5,323 nt of DNA. Source: Deltaproteobacteria bacterium RBG_16_44_11 (GTDB taxonomy: Bacteria > Desulfobacterota > Syntrophia > Syntrophales > Smithellaceae). The DNA lies in NCBI GenBank assembly GCA_001797845.1, contig MGQN01000035.1, positions 94,584 through 99,906 of the forward strand. Direction: 5' to 3'. The notes under the pieces were generated by a model. The model was not told where the DNA came from. It was given only the letters and a program-made list of their open reading frames with translations, and ran no database searches. The position numbers were made by a program, and so were the translations under genes. Shown here piece by piece: positions 1-5,323 of the stretch (the stretch's first letter is position 1; each line of letters starts with the position of its first letter).

Positions 1-27
1 AACCTTAGCCGCGGGCGATGGAGAATT

Positions 28-1827
28 ATGTCTAAAATCCATACGGCCTTAAAAACATCCCGCCATCCGGTAAAGAATTCACCGGCCGAAGACAAAGCGC
101 CATCCTTATCTTTGGAAACCAAATTGGTTTTAGCCGGAGTGGCCAGCGAAATTTTAGCGGAAGCGCGCGAAGCGCAGGGGAAAAACGGCGGGCTTTTTGA
201 ATTGCTGGTACGAAAAAAAGCGATAGAAGAAAGCGACTTGTTGAAAATCATGGCCGGCCATTTTGGCCTTTCCCTCCTGGCTCAATTGCCGATGGAAAAC
301 GTGAATATAGATTTTACGCAGACCGTTTCCATTCAATATTTGAAGAAACATAAAATGATGCCGCTGATAACATCTTCCTCCGCGGTGATCATTGTTAATG
401 ATCCCACGAATTTCCAGCCCCTTGATGATTTGCGAAAACTTTTGCAGAAACCGGAAGCGCCGATTGCCCTTGCCTCGCAGGAGGCGATTATGGCCGCGAT
501 AAATATGGCTTATGATATGAGCCGCGCTTCCGCCAAAGATTATTTCGAGGAAATGAGCGAGGCTTCCGCCGATGAACTCATTTCAGAAATTGATGAAACG
601 GCTGATTTGCTCGACGAAACCAGCGACGCGCCGATTATTAAGCTGGTCAATTTACTTGTCGCCGGAGCGATTAAAGACCGCGCCAGCGATATTCATATCG
701 AGCCGTATTCTGCTAATTTAAAAATCCGCTATCGCATTGACGGAATTTTGTATGATATCTTGAGTCTGCCGCGGCGAATTCAATCGCCCCTGATTTCCCG
801 CGTTAAAATTATGGCCAGGTTAAACATCGCGGAAAAACGCCTGCCGCAGGACGGTCGCATCGAAATAAAAATAGCCGACCGCCTCATCGATATTCGCGTA
901 TCGGTTATTCCGACAGCTTTCGGCGAAAGAGTTGTTTTGCGCCTGCTGGATAAAACGGCCAATGTCCTGATGCTTTCCGATTTAGGCATGCATGATGAGC
1001 GAATCAAACTGCTCAATGGACTGATTAAATCACCATATGGGATTATTTTGGTGACCGGCCCCACCGGCAGCGGCAAAACCACAACTTTATATGCAGCTCT
1101 TTCTACCATCAACCGTCCGGAAATCAATATCATTACTATTGAAGATCCGATCGAATATCAGATGGACGGGGTGGGGCAAATTCAGGTCAATCCTAAAATA
1201 GATTTGACATTTGCCGCGGGGCTGCGATCGATTGTTCGTCAGGATCCCGACGTGATTTTAATCGGCGAGATACGCGACCGCGAAACCGCCGAAATAGCCA
1301 TTCAGTCATCACTTACCGGTCATCTGGTTTTTTCCACACTCCACACTAATGACGCGGCCAGTGCTGTCACCCGCCTGATCGATATGGGCATCGAACCGTT
1401 TTTGGTTACATCTTCAGTAATCGCGATTATCGCGCAACGCCTGGTGCGCGTGCTTTGCCCGCATTGCAAAGAAGAATATGTGCCGGACAAGGAATCTCTG
1501 GCTAATCTGGGGCTGGACAAGGCGGTATTGAAAAACAATACTTTTTACCGGAAAAAAGGTTGTAATTTGTGCATGCAAACCGGTTTTCGCGGCCGCACGG
1601 CGATATTCGAAATTATGATTGTTGACGATGAAATTAAAAGGCTTATCTTAAAAACATCAGATGCCAATCAGATTAACGAACTGGCTGTCAAGCAGGGCAT
1701 GATCACACTACAAAAAGACGGTATTCAAAAGGTGATGAATGGAATAACGACAACGGAAGAAGTATTGCGGGTGACCCGCACCCTAAACCGCAAAGAGGAT
1801 ATCGAGGATATTGTGATAGAAACCTGA
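28..1827 (+). CDS. gspE: GspE/PilB-family type II secretion (type IV pilus-like) assembly ATPase
   Basis: This is a cytoplasmic hexameric ATPase that powers pseudopilus or pilus assembly at the inner membrane. The 599 residues are close to full family length. After a variable N-terminus, residues about 55-165 look like the GspE N-terminal domain; the Arg-Leu-Gly signature of c-di-GMP-binding MshEN domains is not evident. The N2 and ATPase core follow, with SDIHIEP and RYRIDG in N2. The Walker A box GPTGSGKT is at 344-351 (Lys350), the Asp box ITIEDPIEY starts at about 369, Walker B VILIGE is at 409-414 (Glu414), and the His box GHLVFSTLHTND is at 431-442. A zinc-binding tetracysteine is at C477, C480, C512 and C515. 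All key residues are present, so it should be active. GGAG at 20-23 lies 4 nt before the ATG; the frame is open upstream to the window edge, so a longer start is possible. The N2 wording favours GspE over PilB, but no gspF, gspD or pilin gene is visible, so the exact system is uncertain. Confidence 0.93.
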   Translation: MSKIHTALKTSRHPVKNSPAEDKAPSLSLETKLVLAGVASEILAEAREAQGKNGGLFELLVRKKAIEESDLLKIMAGHFGLSLLAQLPMENVNIDFTQTVSIQYLKKHKMMPLITSSSAVIIVNDPTNFQPLDDLRKLLQKPEAPIALASQEAIMAAINMAYDMSRASAKDYFEEMSEASADELISEIDETADLLDETSDAPIIKLVNLLVAGAIKDRASDIHIEPYSANLKIRYRIDGILYDILSLPRRIQSPLISRVKIMARLNIAEKRLPQDGRIEIKIADRLIDIRVSVIPTAFGERVVLRLLDKTANVLMLSDLGMHDERIKLLNGLIKSPYGIILVTGPTGSGKTTTLYAALSTINRPEINIITIEDPIEYQMDGVGQIQVNPKIDLTFAAGLRSIVRQDPDVILIGEIRDRETAEIAIQSSLTGHLVFSTLHTNDAASAVTRLIDMGIEPFLVTSSVIAIIAQRLVRVLCPHCKEEYVPDKESLANLGLDKAVLKNNTFYRKKGCNLCMQTGFRGRTAIFEIMIVDDEIKRLILKTSDANQINELAVKQGMITLQKDGIQKVMNGITTTEEVLRVTRTLNRKEDIEDIVIET

Positions 1828-2669
1828 TGAAAAAATCCAAAATAAAAGAAATTGAATTTTATAAAATGAGCGGCAGCGGCAATGATTTTATTATCATTGA
1901 CAACCGGAATTTATCTATGAATGTCGGCGATCTTTCCACCTTTGTCCGCCGGATTTGTGCGCGCAATATTTCCGTGGGCGCGGATGGTTTGTTGTTGATT
2001 GAACCGTCTGAGTCCGCCGACTTCAAGTGGCGGTTTTTTAATTCCGACGGCAGCGTGGCGGAGATGTGCGGCAACGCCGCCCGCTGTGTGGCGCGTTTTG
2101 CATATCTTAAAGGAATCGCGGGCAAAAAACTTTCTTTCGAAACTCTCGCCGGTATTATTTCCGCCGAGGTTAATGAAAATGTGCCTAAAGTTAAATTGAC
2201 GGATCCATCGCCGGTAAGGTTGGATAAAAAAATTGTTATTGATGGCCGGGAATTTGTATTGGATATCATCGACACGGGAGTTCCTCATGCCGTGGCTTTT
2301 GTGGACAATCTGGAATCATTTGACGTTTTTGAGTGGGGAAGAAAAATTCGCCGCCATGATGTTTTTCAGCCTAAAGGCACTAACGCCAACTTTGCCGCGG
2401 TGCTTGACCGGCATAGATTAAAAGTGCGGACCTATGAGCGCGGCGTGGAAAATGAAACGCTTGCCTGCGGCACCGGCGCAGTTGCCGCCGTGCTGAGCGC
2501 CGCCGAACGGGGGCTGGTAAATTCACCTGTTGATGTTACCGTCCGGAGCGGAGAAGTATTGCGTATTCATTTTAGCCGCAAAAATGACCGCTTTGAGGAA
2601 ATTTATCTTGAAGGTAAAGTTAAAATAGTTTATCAGGGATTGCTTTTCGAAGAAGCATATAAATGTTGA
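1827..2669 (+). CDS. dapF: Diaminopimelate epimerase
   Basis: This cofactor-independent epimerase interconverts LL- and meso-diaminopimelate, the step that supplies meso-DAP for peptidoglycan and for lysine. Its 280 residues match the family length. The two active-site cysteines are C81 (in MCGNAARC, after NSDGS at 72-76) and C214 (in ACGTGA). Substrate-contact motifs are visible: MSGSGNDF at 14-21 (Asn19), GVPH at 151-154, GTNANF at 184-189 and ERG at 204-206. Both halves of the pseudo-symmetric fold are intact. The ATG shares its A with the gspE TGA stop, and no good Shine-Dalgarno sequence sits at the right distance (the GAGG at 1804-1807 is about 20 nt away). Translation is therefore probably coupled to gspE. 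The next gene encodes DapL, whose product LL-DAP is the DapF substrate, which reinforces the call. Confidence 0.97.
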   Translation: MKKSKIKEIEFYKMSGSGNDFIIIDNRNLSMNVGDLSTFVRRICARNISVGADGLLLIEPSESADFKWRFFNSDGSVAEMCGNAARCVARFAYLKGIAGKKLSFETLAGIISAEVNENVPKVKLTDPSPVRLDKKIVIDGREFVLDIIDTGVPHAVAFVDNLESFDVFEWGRKIRRHDVFQPKGTNANFAAVLDRHRLKVRTYERGVENETLACGTGAVAAVLSAAERGLVNSPVDVTVRSGEVLRIHFSRKNDRFEEIYLEGKVKIVYQGLLFEEAYKC

Positions 2670-2701
2670 CTTTGTTAAAAAAAATATTGTTACTTATGTA
2701 G

Positions 2702-2784
2702 GTCATTCCGTCCAGCATACGCCGGATAAATTCCAGCGAAGCGCGACGAAGAGCCTGCCCCGTACTCGATACGGGGGAATCCAG
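2702..2784 (+). repeat. 83-bp dispersed repeat, copy 1 (inverted copy at 4365-4447)
   Basis: This segment matches the reverse complement of 4365-4447 at 81 of 83 positions. The two differences are adjacent, in the hairpin near its 3' end. It begins GTCATTCC and ends GAATCCAG, the ends typical of short palindromic intergenic repeats that translate as VIPAKAGIQ-like peptides. Internal folds are visible: a 7-bp perfect stem CCCCGTA/TACGGGG with a 5-nt loop (2758-2776), and a weaker stem TCCAGC/GCCGGA near 2711-2726. The sequence diverges immediately outside both boundaries, so it is a discrete unit. A GGAATG at its end can pair with its leading CATTCC and is followed by T5 (2791-2795). This might act as a weak terminator after dapF, but the geometry is not classical. 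Confidence 0.9.
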
Positions 2785-2820
2785 GAATGCTTTTTCGGTG
2801 CTAATAATATGGCATTGTGA

Positions 2821-2849
2821 TCTGGACACCGGCCTCCGCTGGTGTGACG
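2821..2849 (+). repeat. 29-bp hairpin repeat (VIPAKAGIQ type), copy 1
   Basis: This short imperfect palindrome has arms CACCGGC and GCTGGTG (one G-T wobble) around a CTCC loop. It starts TCTGGA and ends GTGACG. The reverse complement of 4322-4350 has the same outline and the related core CCGGC-GAAA-GCCGG. Here it follows the 83-bp unit after a 36-bp spacer; at the second locus the same order recurs in the opposite orientation with a 14-bp spacer. The two units therefore look like a recurring pair, although the spacers are unrelated. Confidence 0.7.
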
Positions 2850-2854
2850 TGTAT

Positions 2855-2868
2855 GATTAATTTTAATC
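2855..2868. promoter_or_regulatory. AT-rich perfect palindrome upstream of dapL
   Basis: GATTAA-TT-TTAATC is a perfect dyad with 6-nt arms. It ends 7 nt before the dapL Shine-Dalgarno sequence and 19 nt before the start codon. The position would suit a repressor operator or a small 5'-UTR structure. I recognise no regulator family for it, and no sigma-70 promoter with acceptable spacing is visible beside it. AT-rich dyads of this size also arise by chance. Confidence 0.25.
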
Positions 2869-2875
2869 TCTTCTT

Positions 2876-2880
2876 GGAGG
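2876..2880 (+). promoter_or_regulatory. Strong Shine-Dalgarno sequence that fixes the TTG start of dapL
   Basis: GGAGG is followed by a 7-nt spacer and then TTG at 2888-2890. The spacing is ideal, and the first in-frame ATG (2933) has nothing comparable in front of it. The residues between the TTG and that ATG (AERLTKIPPYLF) match the conserved DapL N-terminus, which supports TTG as the true start. Confidence 0.85.
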
Positions 2881-2887
2881 GTTTACA

Positions 2888-4054
2888 TTGCAGGCAGCCG
2901 AGCGATTGACGAAAATACCGCCCTATCTGTTTATGGAGCTCAGGAAAAAAATCAACAAGGCCAAATCCGAAGGCGTGGATGTCATATCCCTGGCTATCGG
3001 CGATCCGGTGGAAGCAACACCGGATTCGATTATTGATGAACTTTGCCGGAGGGCTCGCGACCCGCAAAACCATCGTTATCCCACTGACGAAGAAAAAGGC
3101 ATGCTGGCTTTTCGTAAAGAAGTCGCAAAATGGTATGCGGAAAGATATGGCGTCGCCTTAAATCCTGAAAATGAGATTTTAGGGCTTATCGGTTCTAAAG
3201 AAGGTTGCCATCACTTTGTTCTGGCGCGCGTCAATCCCGGCGATACAGTATTAATGACCGATCCCGGTTATCCGGCCTATCGTTCCAGCATTCTGATGGG
3301 TGAGGGCGTACCCTATAATGTTCCTATTCTGCCGCAAAATAATTACTTACCGGTGCTGGAAGATATTTCCACGGATGTGGCTAAAAAAGCCAGCGCCATG
3401 TTTTTGAATTATCCCAACAATCCGACGGGAGCCTGCGCCACACTGGAATTTTTAAACAAGCTGGTCTCCTTTGCCCGCGAATTTGATATCGCCATTTGTT
3501 ACGATAATCCTTATTGTGAAATCGTATTTACCGGTCAGCCCCGTATCAGCTTTTTGATGGCGAAAGGGGCTAAGGATGTCGGTGTCGAACTTAACTCTCT
3601 TTCCAAACCTTTTAATATGTGCGGCTGGCGGCTGGGGATGGCCTGCGGAAATCCTCATCTGATCGCGGCTATCAGCAAAGTAAAGGAAAACACCGATTCC
3701 GGAATTTTCAATGCCGTTCAGTTTGCCGGAATTAAAGCTCTAAGCAATGAAGCCGGATTTGTTGACAAAATGCTCACCATCTACGGCCGCAGACGCGAGA
3801 TGGTGCTCAAAACTTTGGAAAAAATCGGCATTGATTTTAATCCGCCGCGCGGTACTTTTTATCTTTGGGTGCCGGTGCCTAAAGGCATGACGTCTCTGGA
3901 ATTCCCCAACCGCCTATTCGATAAAACGGCCGTTGTTGTTGCCGCTGGAACGGCTTACGGCAGATATGGCGAAGGCTTTGTCCGCATATCGCTGACCGTA
4001 CCCGATGAACGGTTGGCCGAAGCAATGCAGCGAATTGAAAAAGAGTTCACCTGA
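2888..4054 (+). CDS. dapL: LL-diaminopimelate aminotransferase
   Basis: This PLP-dependent class I/II aminotransferase transfers an amino group from glutamate to tetrahydrodipicolinate, giving LL-diaminopimelate in one step and bypassing the DapD/DapC/DapE acylated route. The 388 residues match the family length. The N-terminus (RLTKIPPYLF), the GSKEG at 102-106 (PLP phosphate contact), NYPNNPTG at 174-181 (Asn178), Asp206 with Tyr209 (PLP ring), SLSK with the Schiff-base Lys240, Arg248 in GWR, and Arg366 in FVRISLT (substrate carboxylate) are all present. The sequence after the lysine reads SKPFNMCGWR, where DapL proteins usually have SKTYNMTGWR, a modest local divergence. Translation starts at TTG behind a consensus ribosome binding site. 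The upstream dapF encodes the next enzyme in the pathway, which argues for DapL over a generic aspartate or alanine aminotransferase. Repeats flank the gene on both sides, and one begins at the base after the stop codon. Confidence 0.92.
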   Translation: MQAAERLTKIPPYLFMELRKKINKAKSEGVDVISLAIGDPVEATPDSIIDELCRRARDPQNHRYPTDEEKGMLAFRKEVAKWYAERYGVALNPENEILGLIGSKEGCHHFVLARVNPGDTVLMTDPGYPAYRSSILMGEGVPYNVPILPQNNYLPVLEDISTDVAKKASAMFLNYPNNPTGACATLEFLNKLVSFAREFDIAICYDNPYCEIVFTGQPRISFLMAKGAKDVGVELNSLSKPFNMCGWRLGMACGNPHLIAAISKVKENTDSGIFNAVQFAGIKALSNEAGFVDKMLTIYGRRREMVLKTLEKIGIDFNPPRGTFYLWVPVPKGMTSLEFPNRLFDKTAVVVAAGTAYGRYGEGFVRISLTVPDERLAEAMQRIEKEFT

Positions 4055-4177
4055 TGACTTCGTAAAAAAGCTCATATGCTGCGTTGCGCTTCATCCCTCG
4101 TCGTTGCGACCTACGAAAAAGTAGGCCTCACTCCTCATGATTCGCGCGCCTTGCCTCTGATGCTTTTTGCGAAGTCA
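4055..4177. repeat. 123-bp MITE-like foldable repeat abutting the dapL stop
   Basis: The ends are imperfect terminal inverted repeats of about 16 nt: TGACTTCGTAAAAAAGC on the left, and a right end that reads TGACTTCGCAAAAAGC on the other strand. The centre is a perfect 5-bp hairpin, CCTAC-GAAAAA-GTAGG (4110-4125). The arms between are partly complementary, so the whole unit can fold into one long imperfect stem. It has no coding capacity. From memory it resembles multi-copy intergenic repeats of Desulfobacterota genomes, but there is no second copy here to prove repetition. Its A-run and T-run ends on a long stem could terminate transcription in either direction. It may have a 2-bp AT flank duplication, which is too short to be convincing. 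Confidence 0.7.
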
Positions 4178-4183
4178 TTTGAT

Positions 4184-4211
4184 TTGATGGTTTACGTATT
4201 CCCCGTATAAC
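4184..4211 (+). promoter_or_regulatory. Candidate sigma-70 promoter between the repeats
   Basis: TTGATG (4184-4189, four of six to the -35 consensus) and TATAAC (4206-4211, five of six to the -10) are 16 nt apart. They lie in the only stretch of the gap that is not visibly repeat (4178-4259). If used, transcription would run through the composite repeat to the YchF-like gene, giving a 5' leader of more than 300 nt. No better promoter is apparent nearer that gene. The match is modest. Confidence 0.3.
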
Positions 4212-4284
4212 GTTGTTGCCTGCTTGCTGCCACCTCGTTCTACTTTGGATACAGAAGCTACGACACTGTCGTCATTCCGGCGGA

Positions 4285-4300
4285 GAGACTGTGTCGCAAT
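4285..4300 (+). repeat. Left 16-bp inverted repeat of the composite element
   Basis: GAGACTGTGTCGCAAT is the exact reverse complement of 4458-4473. A 16-bp perfect match at a spacing of 157 bp is very unlikely by chance, so the two mark the ends of one unit or the two sides of a long stem. Confidence 0.85.
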
Positions 4301-4321
4301 AGGAGAAAACAGCTTCAAAAT

Positions 4322-4350
4322 CGTCATACCGGCGAAAGCCGGCATCCAGA
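4322..4350 (-). repeat. 29-bp hairpin repeat (VIPAKAGIQ type), copy 2
   Basis: A perfect CCGGC/GCCGG stem closes a GAAA tetraloop at 4329-4342, flanked by CGTCAT on the left and CATCCAGA on the right. Read on the + strand in one frame it gives VIPAKAGIQ. It is the inverted, diverged partner of 2821-2849. Confidence 0.75.
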
Positions 4351-4364
4351 ACTTACTGAAAATA

Positions 4365-4447
4365 CTGGATTCCCCGTTATCGAGTACGGGGCAGGCTCTT
4401 CGTCGCGCTTCGCTGGAATTTATCCGGCGTATGCTGGACGGAATGAC
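4365..4447 (-). repeat. 83-bp dispersed repeat, copy 2 (inverted relative to 2702-2784)
   Basis: The reverse complement agrees with 2702-2784 at 81 of 83 positions. The changed bases amount to a one-base slide in the CCCCGT/ACGGGG hairpin, which here has a 6-bp stem and 8-nt loop. With copy 1 it brackets dapL and the MITE-like element, leaving 1,580 bp between the copies. The near identity suggests recent spread or gene conversion. Confidence 0.9.
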
Positions 4448-4457
4448 AAAAATGGTA

Positions 4458-4473
4458 ATTGCGACACAGTCTC
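4458..4473 (-). repeat. Right 16-bp inverted repeat of the composite element
   Basis: This is the exact complement of 4285-4300. Its end together with the following bases, ACAGTCTCGAAAG (4466-4478), recurs as ACAGTTTCGAAAG at 4516-4528, 12 of 13 identical and shortly before the next gene. That may be a remnant of another repeat boundary. Confidence 0.85.
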
Positions 4474-4543
4474 GAAAGCCGGAATCCAGGAAAAATCGTT
4501 ATTTGTGTTCGAGAAACAGTTTCGAAAGTAAAGAGTAATAATT

Positions 4544-5323
4544 ATGGAAATGGGTATTCTCGGTCTTCCCCAAAGCGGGAAGAGCACCTTATTTGAAATC
4601 ATGACCGGCGTCAAAAGCAGTACGCAACATAATGAAACAGTCGTGCGCGGCCTGGCGGCTGTGCCGGACATTCGTTTTGATAAGCTAGTCGAAATTTATA
4701 AACCTGCAAAAATCTCTCCGGCGAAAATTCCTTTTGTGGATGTCCATGCCGTGGGAGAAAATCCGTGGGAAGCAATACGGCAGAATCTCAGCGGCGCGGA
4801 TGGCATTCTGCATGTCGTGGACGGTTTCTCTTTGCCGGATGCTCAACTGAGTAGTGATGCCTACCGAAAGCTCGAAGACGAATTAATCCTTTCTGATTTA
4901 TTGATCATTGAAAAGAAGATGGAGCGCCTCACCAAAACGTCCAAAAAGGCGCTCACGCCACAGGACGTGGCCCAGGCGGAACTTTTGCCCAAATTAAAAG
5001 AATGTTTGGAAGCAGGCAAGCCTCTGCGCGTGGCGGGTCTTGCGCCTGCAGAAGTATTTACGCTACGAAGTTTTTCTTTCTGGACCATCAAGCCGGAACT
5101 CGTCGTCGTCAATGTTGCCGAAGATAATCTGGCCTTTGCCGATGCTTTTGCCAAGGAAGCAAAGTTGGAAGAGCCGGTCATGGGTATTTGCTGCAAGATT
5201 GAGGCGGAACTAACAGGGCTTGATGCCGCAGAGCAAAAAGAATTTCTTGACTCAATGGGAATTACCGAACCCGCCTTTGGCCGCATCATTCGCGCCGCTT
5301 TTTCTCTCTTGGGGCGCATGTCC
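4544..5323 (+). CDS. YchF/Obg-related P-loop NTPase, divergent, 3' end outside the window
   Basis: The frame is open from ATG 4544 to the window end (260 codons). The Walker A/G1 motif is GLPQSGKS at 7-14; YchF normally has GLPNVGKS. LHVVDGF (about 89-95) corresponds to YchF HVVRCF, and DELILSDLLIIEKKMERL matches the family's ELxLxDL-EKR helix. The G4-like motif NVAE is at 190-193, the NxxE form that gives YchF its preference for ATP over GTP. The end (AELTGLDAAEQKEFL, then a segment leading to LLGRMS) matches the junction with the C-terminal TGS/DUF933 domain, which lies beyond the window. YchF proteins bind ribosomes or nucleotides and act in translation and stress control. Oddly, the G3/switch II segment reads FVDVHAVGENPW (from about 64), without DxxG or the KGAS-KGEGLGN stretch. 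It is therefore probably a paralogue, not canonical YchF. AAGAG at 4531-4535 with 8-nt spacing supports this start; ATG 4550 is an alternative. Confidence 0.82.
   Translation, partial: MEMGILGLPQSGKSTLFEIMTGVKSSTQHNETVVRGLAAVPDIRFDKLVEIYKPAKISPAKIPFVDVHAVGENPWEAIRQNLSGADGILHVVDGFSLPDAQLSSDAYRKLEDELILSDLLIIEKKMERLTKTSKKALTPQDVAQAELLPKLKECLEAGKPLRVAGLAPAEVFTLRSFSFWTIKPELVVVNVAEDNLAFADAFAKEAKLEEPVMGICCKIEAELTGLDAAEQKEFLDSMGITEPAFGRIIRAAFSLLGRMS

Larger units (their letters stand above)
4271..4490. repeat. Composite nested repeat with 16-bp inverted termini inside a split palindromic repeat
   Basis: The outer arms ATTCCGGC (4274-4281) and GCCGGAAT (4478-4485), with their GTC and CCAG flanks, look like two halves of one VIPAKAGIQ-type palindrome that normally has only a 4-6 nt loop. 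Between them is a block bounded by perfect 16-bp inverted repeats, GAGACTGTGTCGCAAT at 4285-4300 and its complement at 4458-4473. Inside are the 29-bp hairpin repeat (4322-4350) and the 83-bp repeat (4365-4447). The arrangement suggests an element of about 190 bp inserted in, or grown inside, a simpler palindrome. No transposase or clear target duplication is visible. Confidence 0.7.

Noticed and set aside
2..52. Open frame of 16 codons from the window edge that ends in TAA inside gspE, as if an upstream gene overlapped gspE by 25 nt
   Set aside because: It is too short to recognise and has no visible start. The overlap is possible in an operon, but nothing supports it.
2666..2700. Possible promoter after dapF starting with TTGACT at 2666
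   Set aside because: No -10-like hexamer sits at 16-18 nt; the best candidates have poor matches or spacings of 13 or 22 nt.
2791..2795. T5 run after the first 83-bp repeat as a classical Rho-independent terminator of dapF
   Set aside because: The strong GC hairpin ends 14 nt earlier, and the stem directly before the T-run would need a loop of more than 70 nt.
2620..2829. Minus-strand frame of 69 codons sharing the SSTGQALRRASLEF peptide with the second repeat locus
   Set aside because: The peptide similarity is only the 83-bp DNA repeat read in the same frame. It runs into dapF and lacks a start signal.
2702..4490. CRISPR array
   Set aside because: Repeats are few, of different sizes, in opposite orientations and irregularly spaced. 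There are no cas genes.
4224..4538. Open frame of 104 codons on the + strand across the composite repeat
   Set aside because: It consists of translated repeats (VIPAKAGIQ and SSTGQALRRASLEF peptides), has no ribosome binding site, and is explained by repeat structure.
4861..5319. Minus-strand frame of 152 codons opposite the YchF-like gene
   Set aside because: The protein is low-complexity and serine-rich with no recognisable motif. The + strand frame has clear family homology.

Overview
The window looks like chromosomal DNA of moderate GC content from a Gram-negative bacterium. Desulfobacterota (former Deltaproteobacteria, for example Syntrophia-like) is my best guess. The reasons are a GspE-type secretion ATPase, the DapL route to diaminopimelate, a diverged YchF-like NTPase, and intergenic DNA full of short foldable repeats of the kind common in that group. 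The taxonomic call is inference; no rRNA or other marker is present.

Layout, all genes on the + strand. (1) 28-1827 encodes a complete type II secretion/type IV pilus assembly ATPase (GspE/PilB family). (2) 1827-2669 encodes diaminopimelate epimerase (DapF), whose ATG overlaps the gspE stop by one base. (3) 2670-2887 is a gap holding an 83-bp element, a 29-bp hairpin repeat, an AT-rich palindrome and a strong ribosome binding site. (4) 2888-4054 encodes LL-diaminopimelate aminotransferase (DapL) from a TTG start. (5) 4055-4543 is a 489-bp gap that is mostly repeat: a 123-bp MITE-like element touching the dapL stop, a candidate promoter, then a composite element of about 220 bp that carries an inverted, almost identical copy of the 83-bp element. 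(6) 4544-5323 is the first 260 codons of a YchF/Obg-related P-loop NTPase that runs off the window.

The two dap genes are consecutive enzymes. DapL converts tetrahydrodipicolinate directly to LL-diaminopimelate, and DapF epimerises that to meso-diaminopimelate for peptidoglycan and lysine. They are separated only by repeat DNA, so an older, tighter dapF-dapL arrangement may have been opened by repeat insertion (inference). The gspE-dapF coupling has no obvious metabolic logic.

I see no new multi-gene system. The most unusual content is the repeat architecture around dapL (inverted 83-bp copies, plus an element apparently nested inside a palindromic repeat) and a YchF-like protein that lacks the normal G3/switch II sequence.
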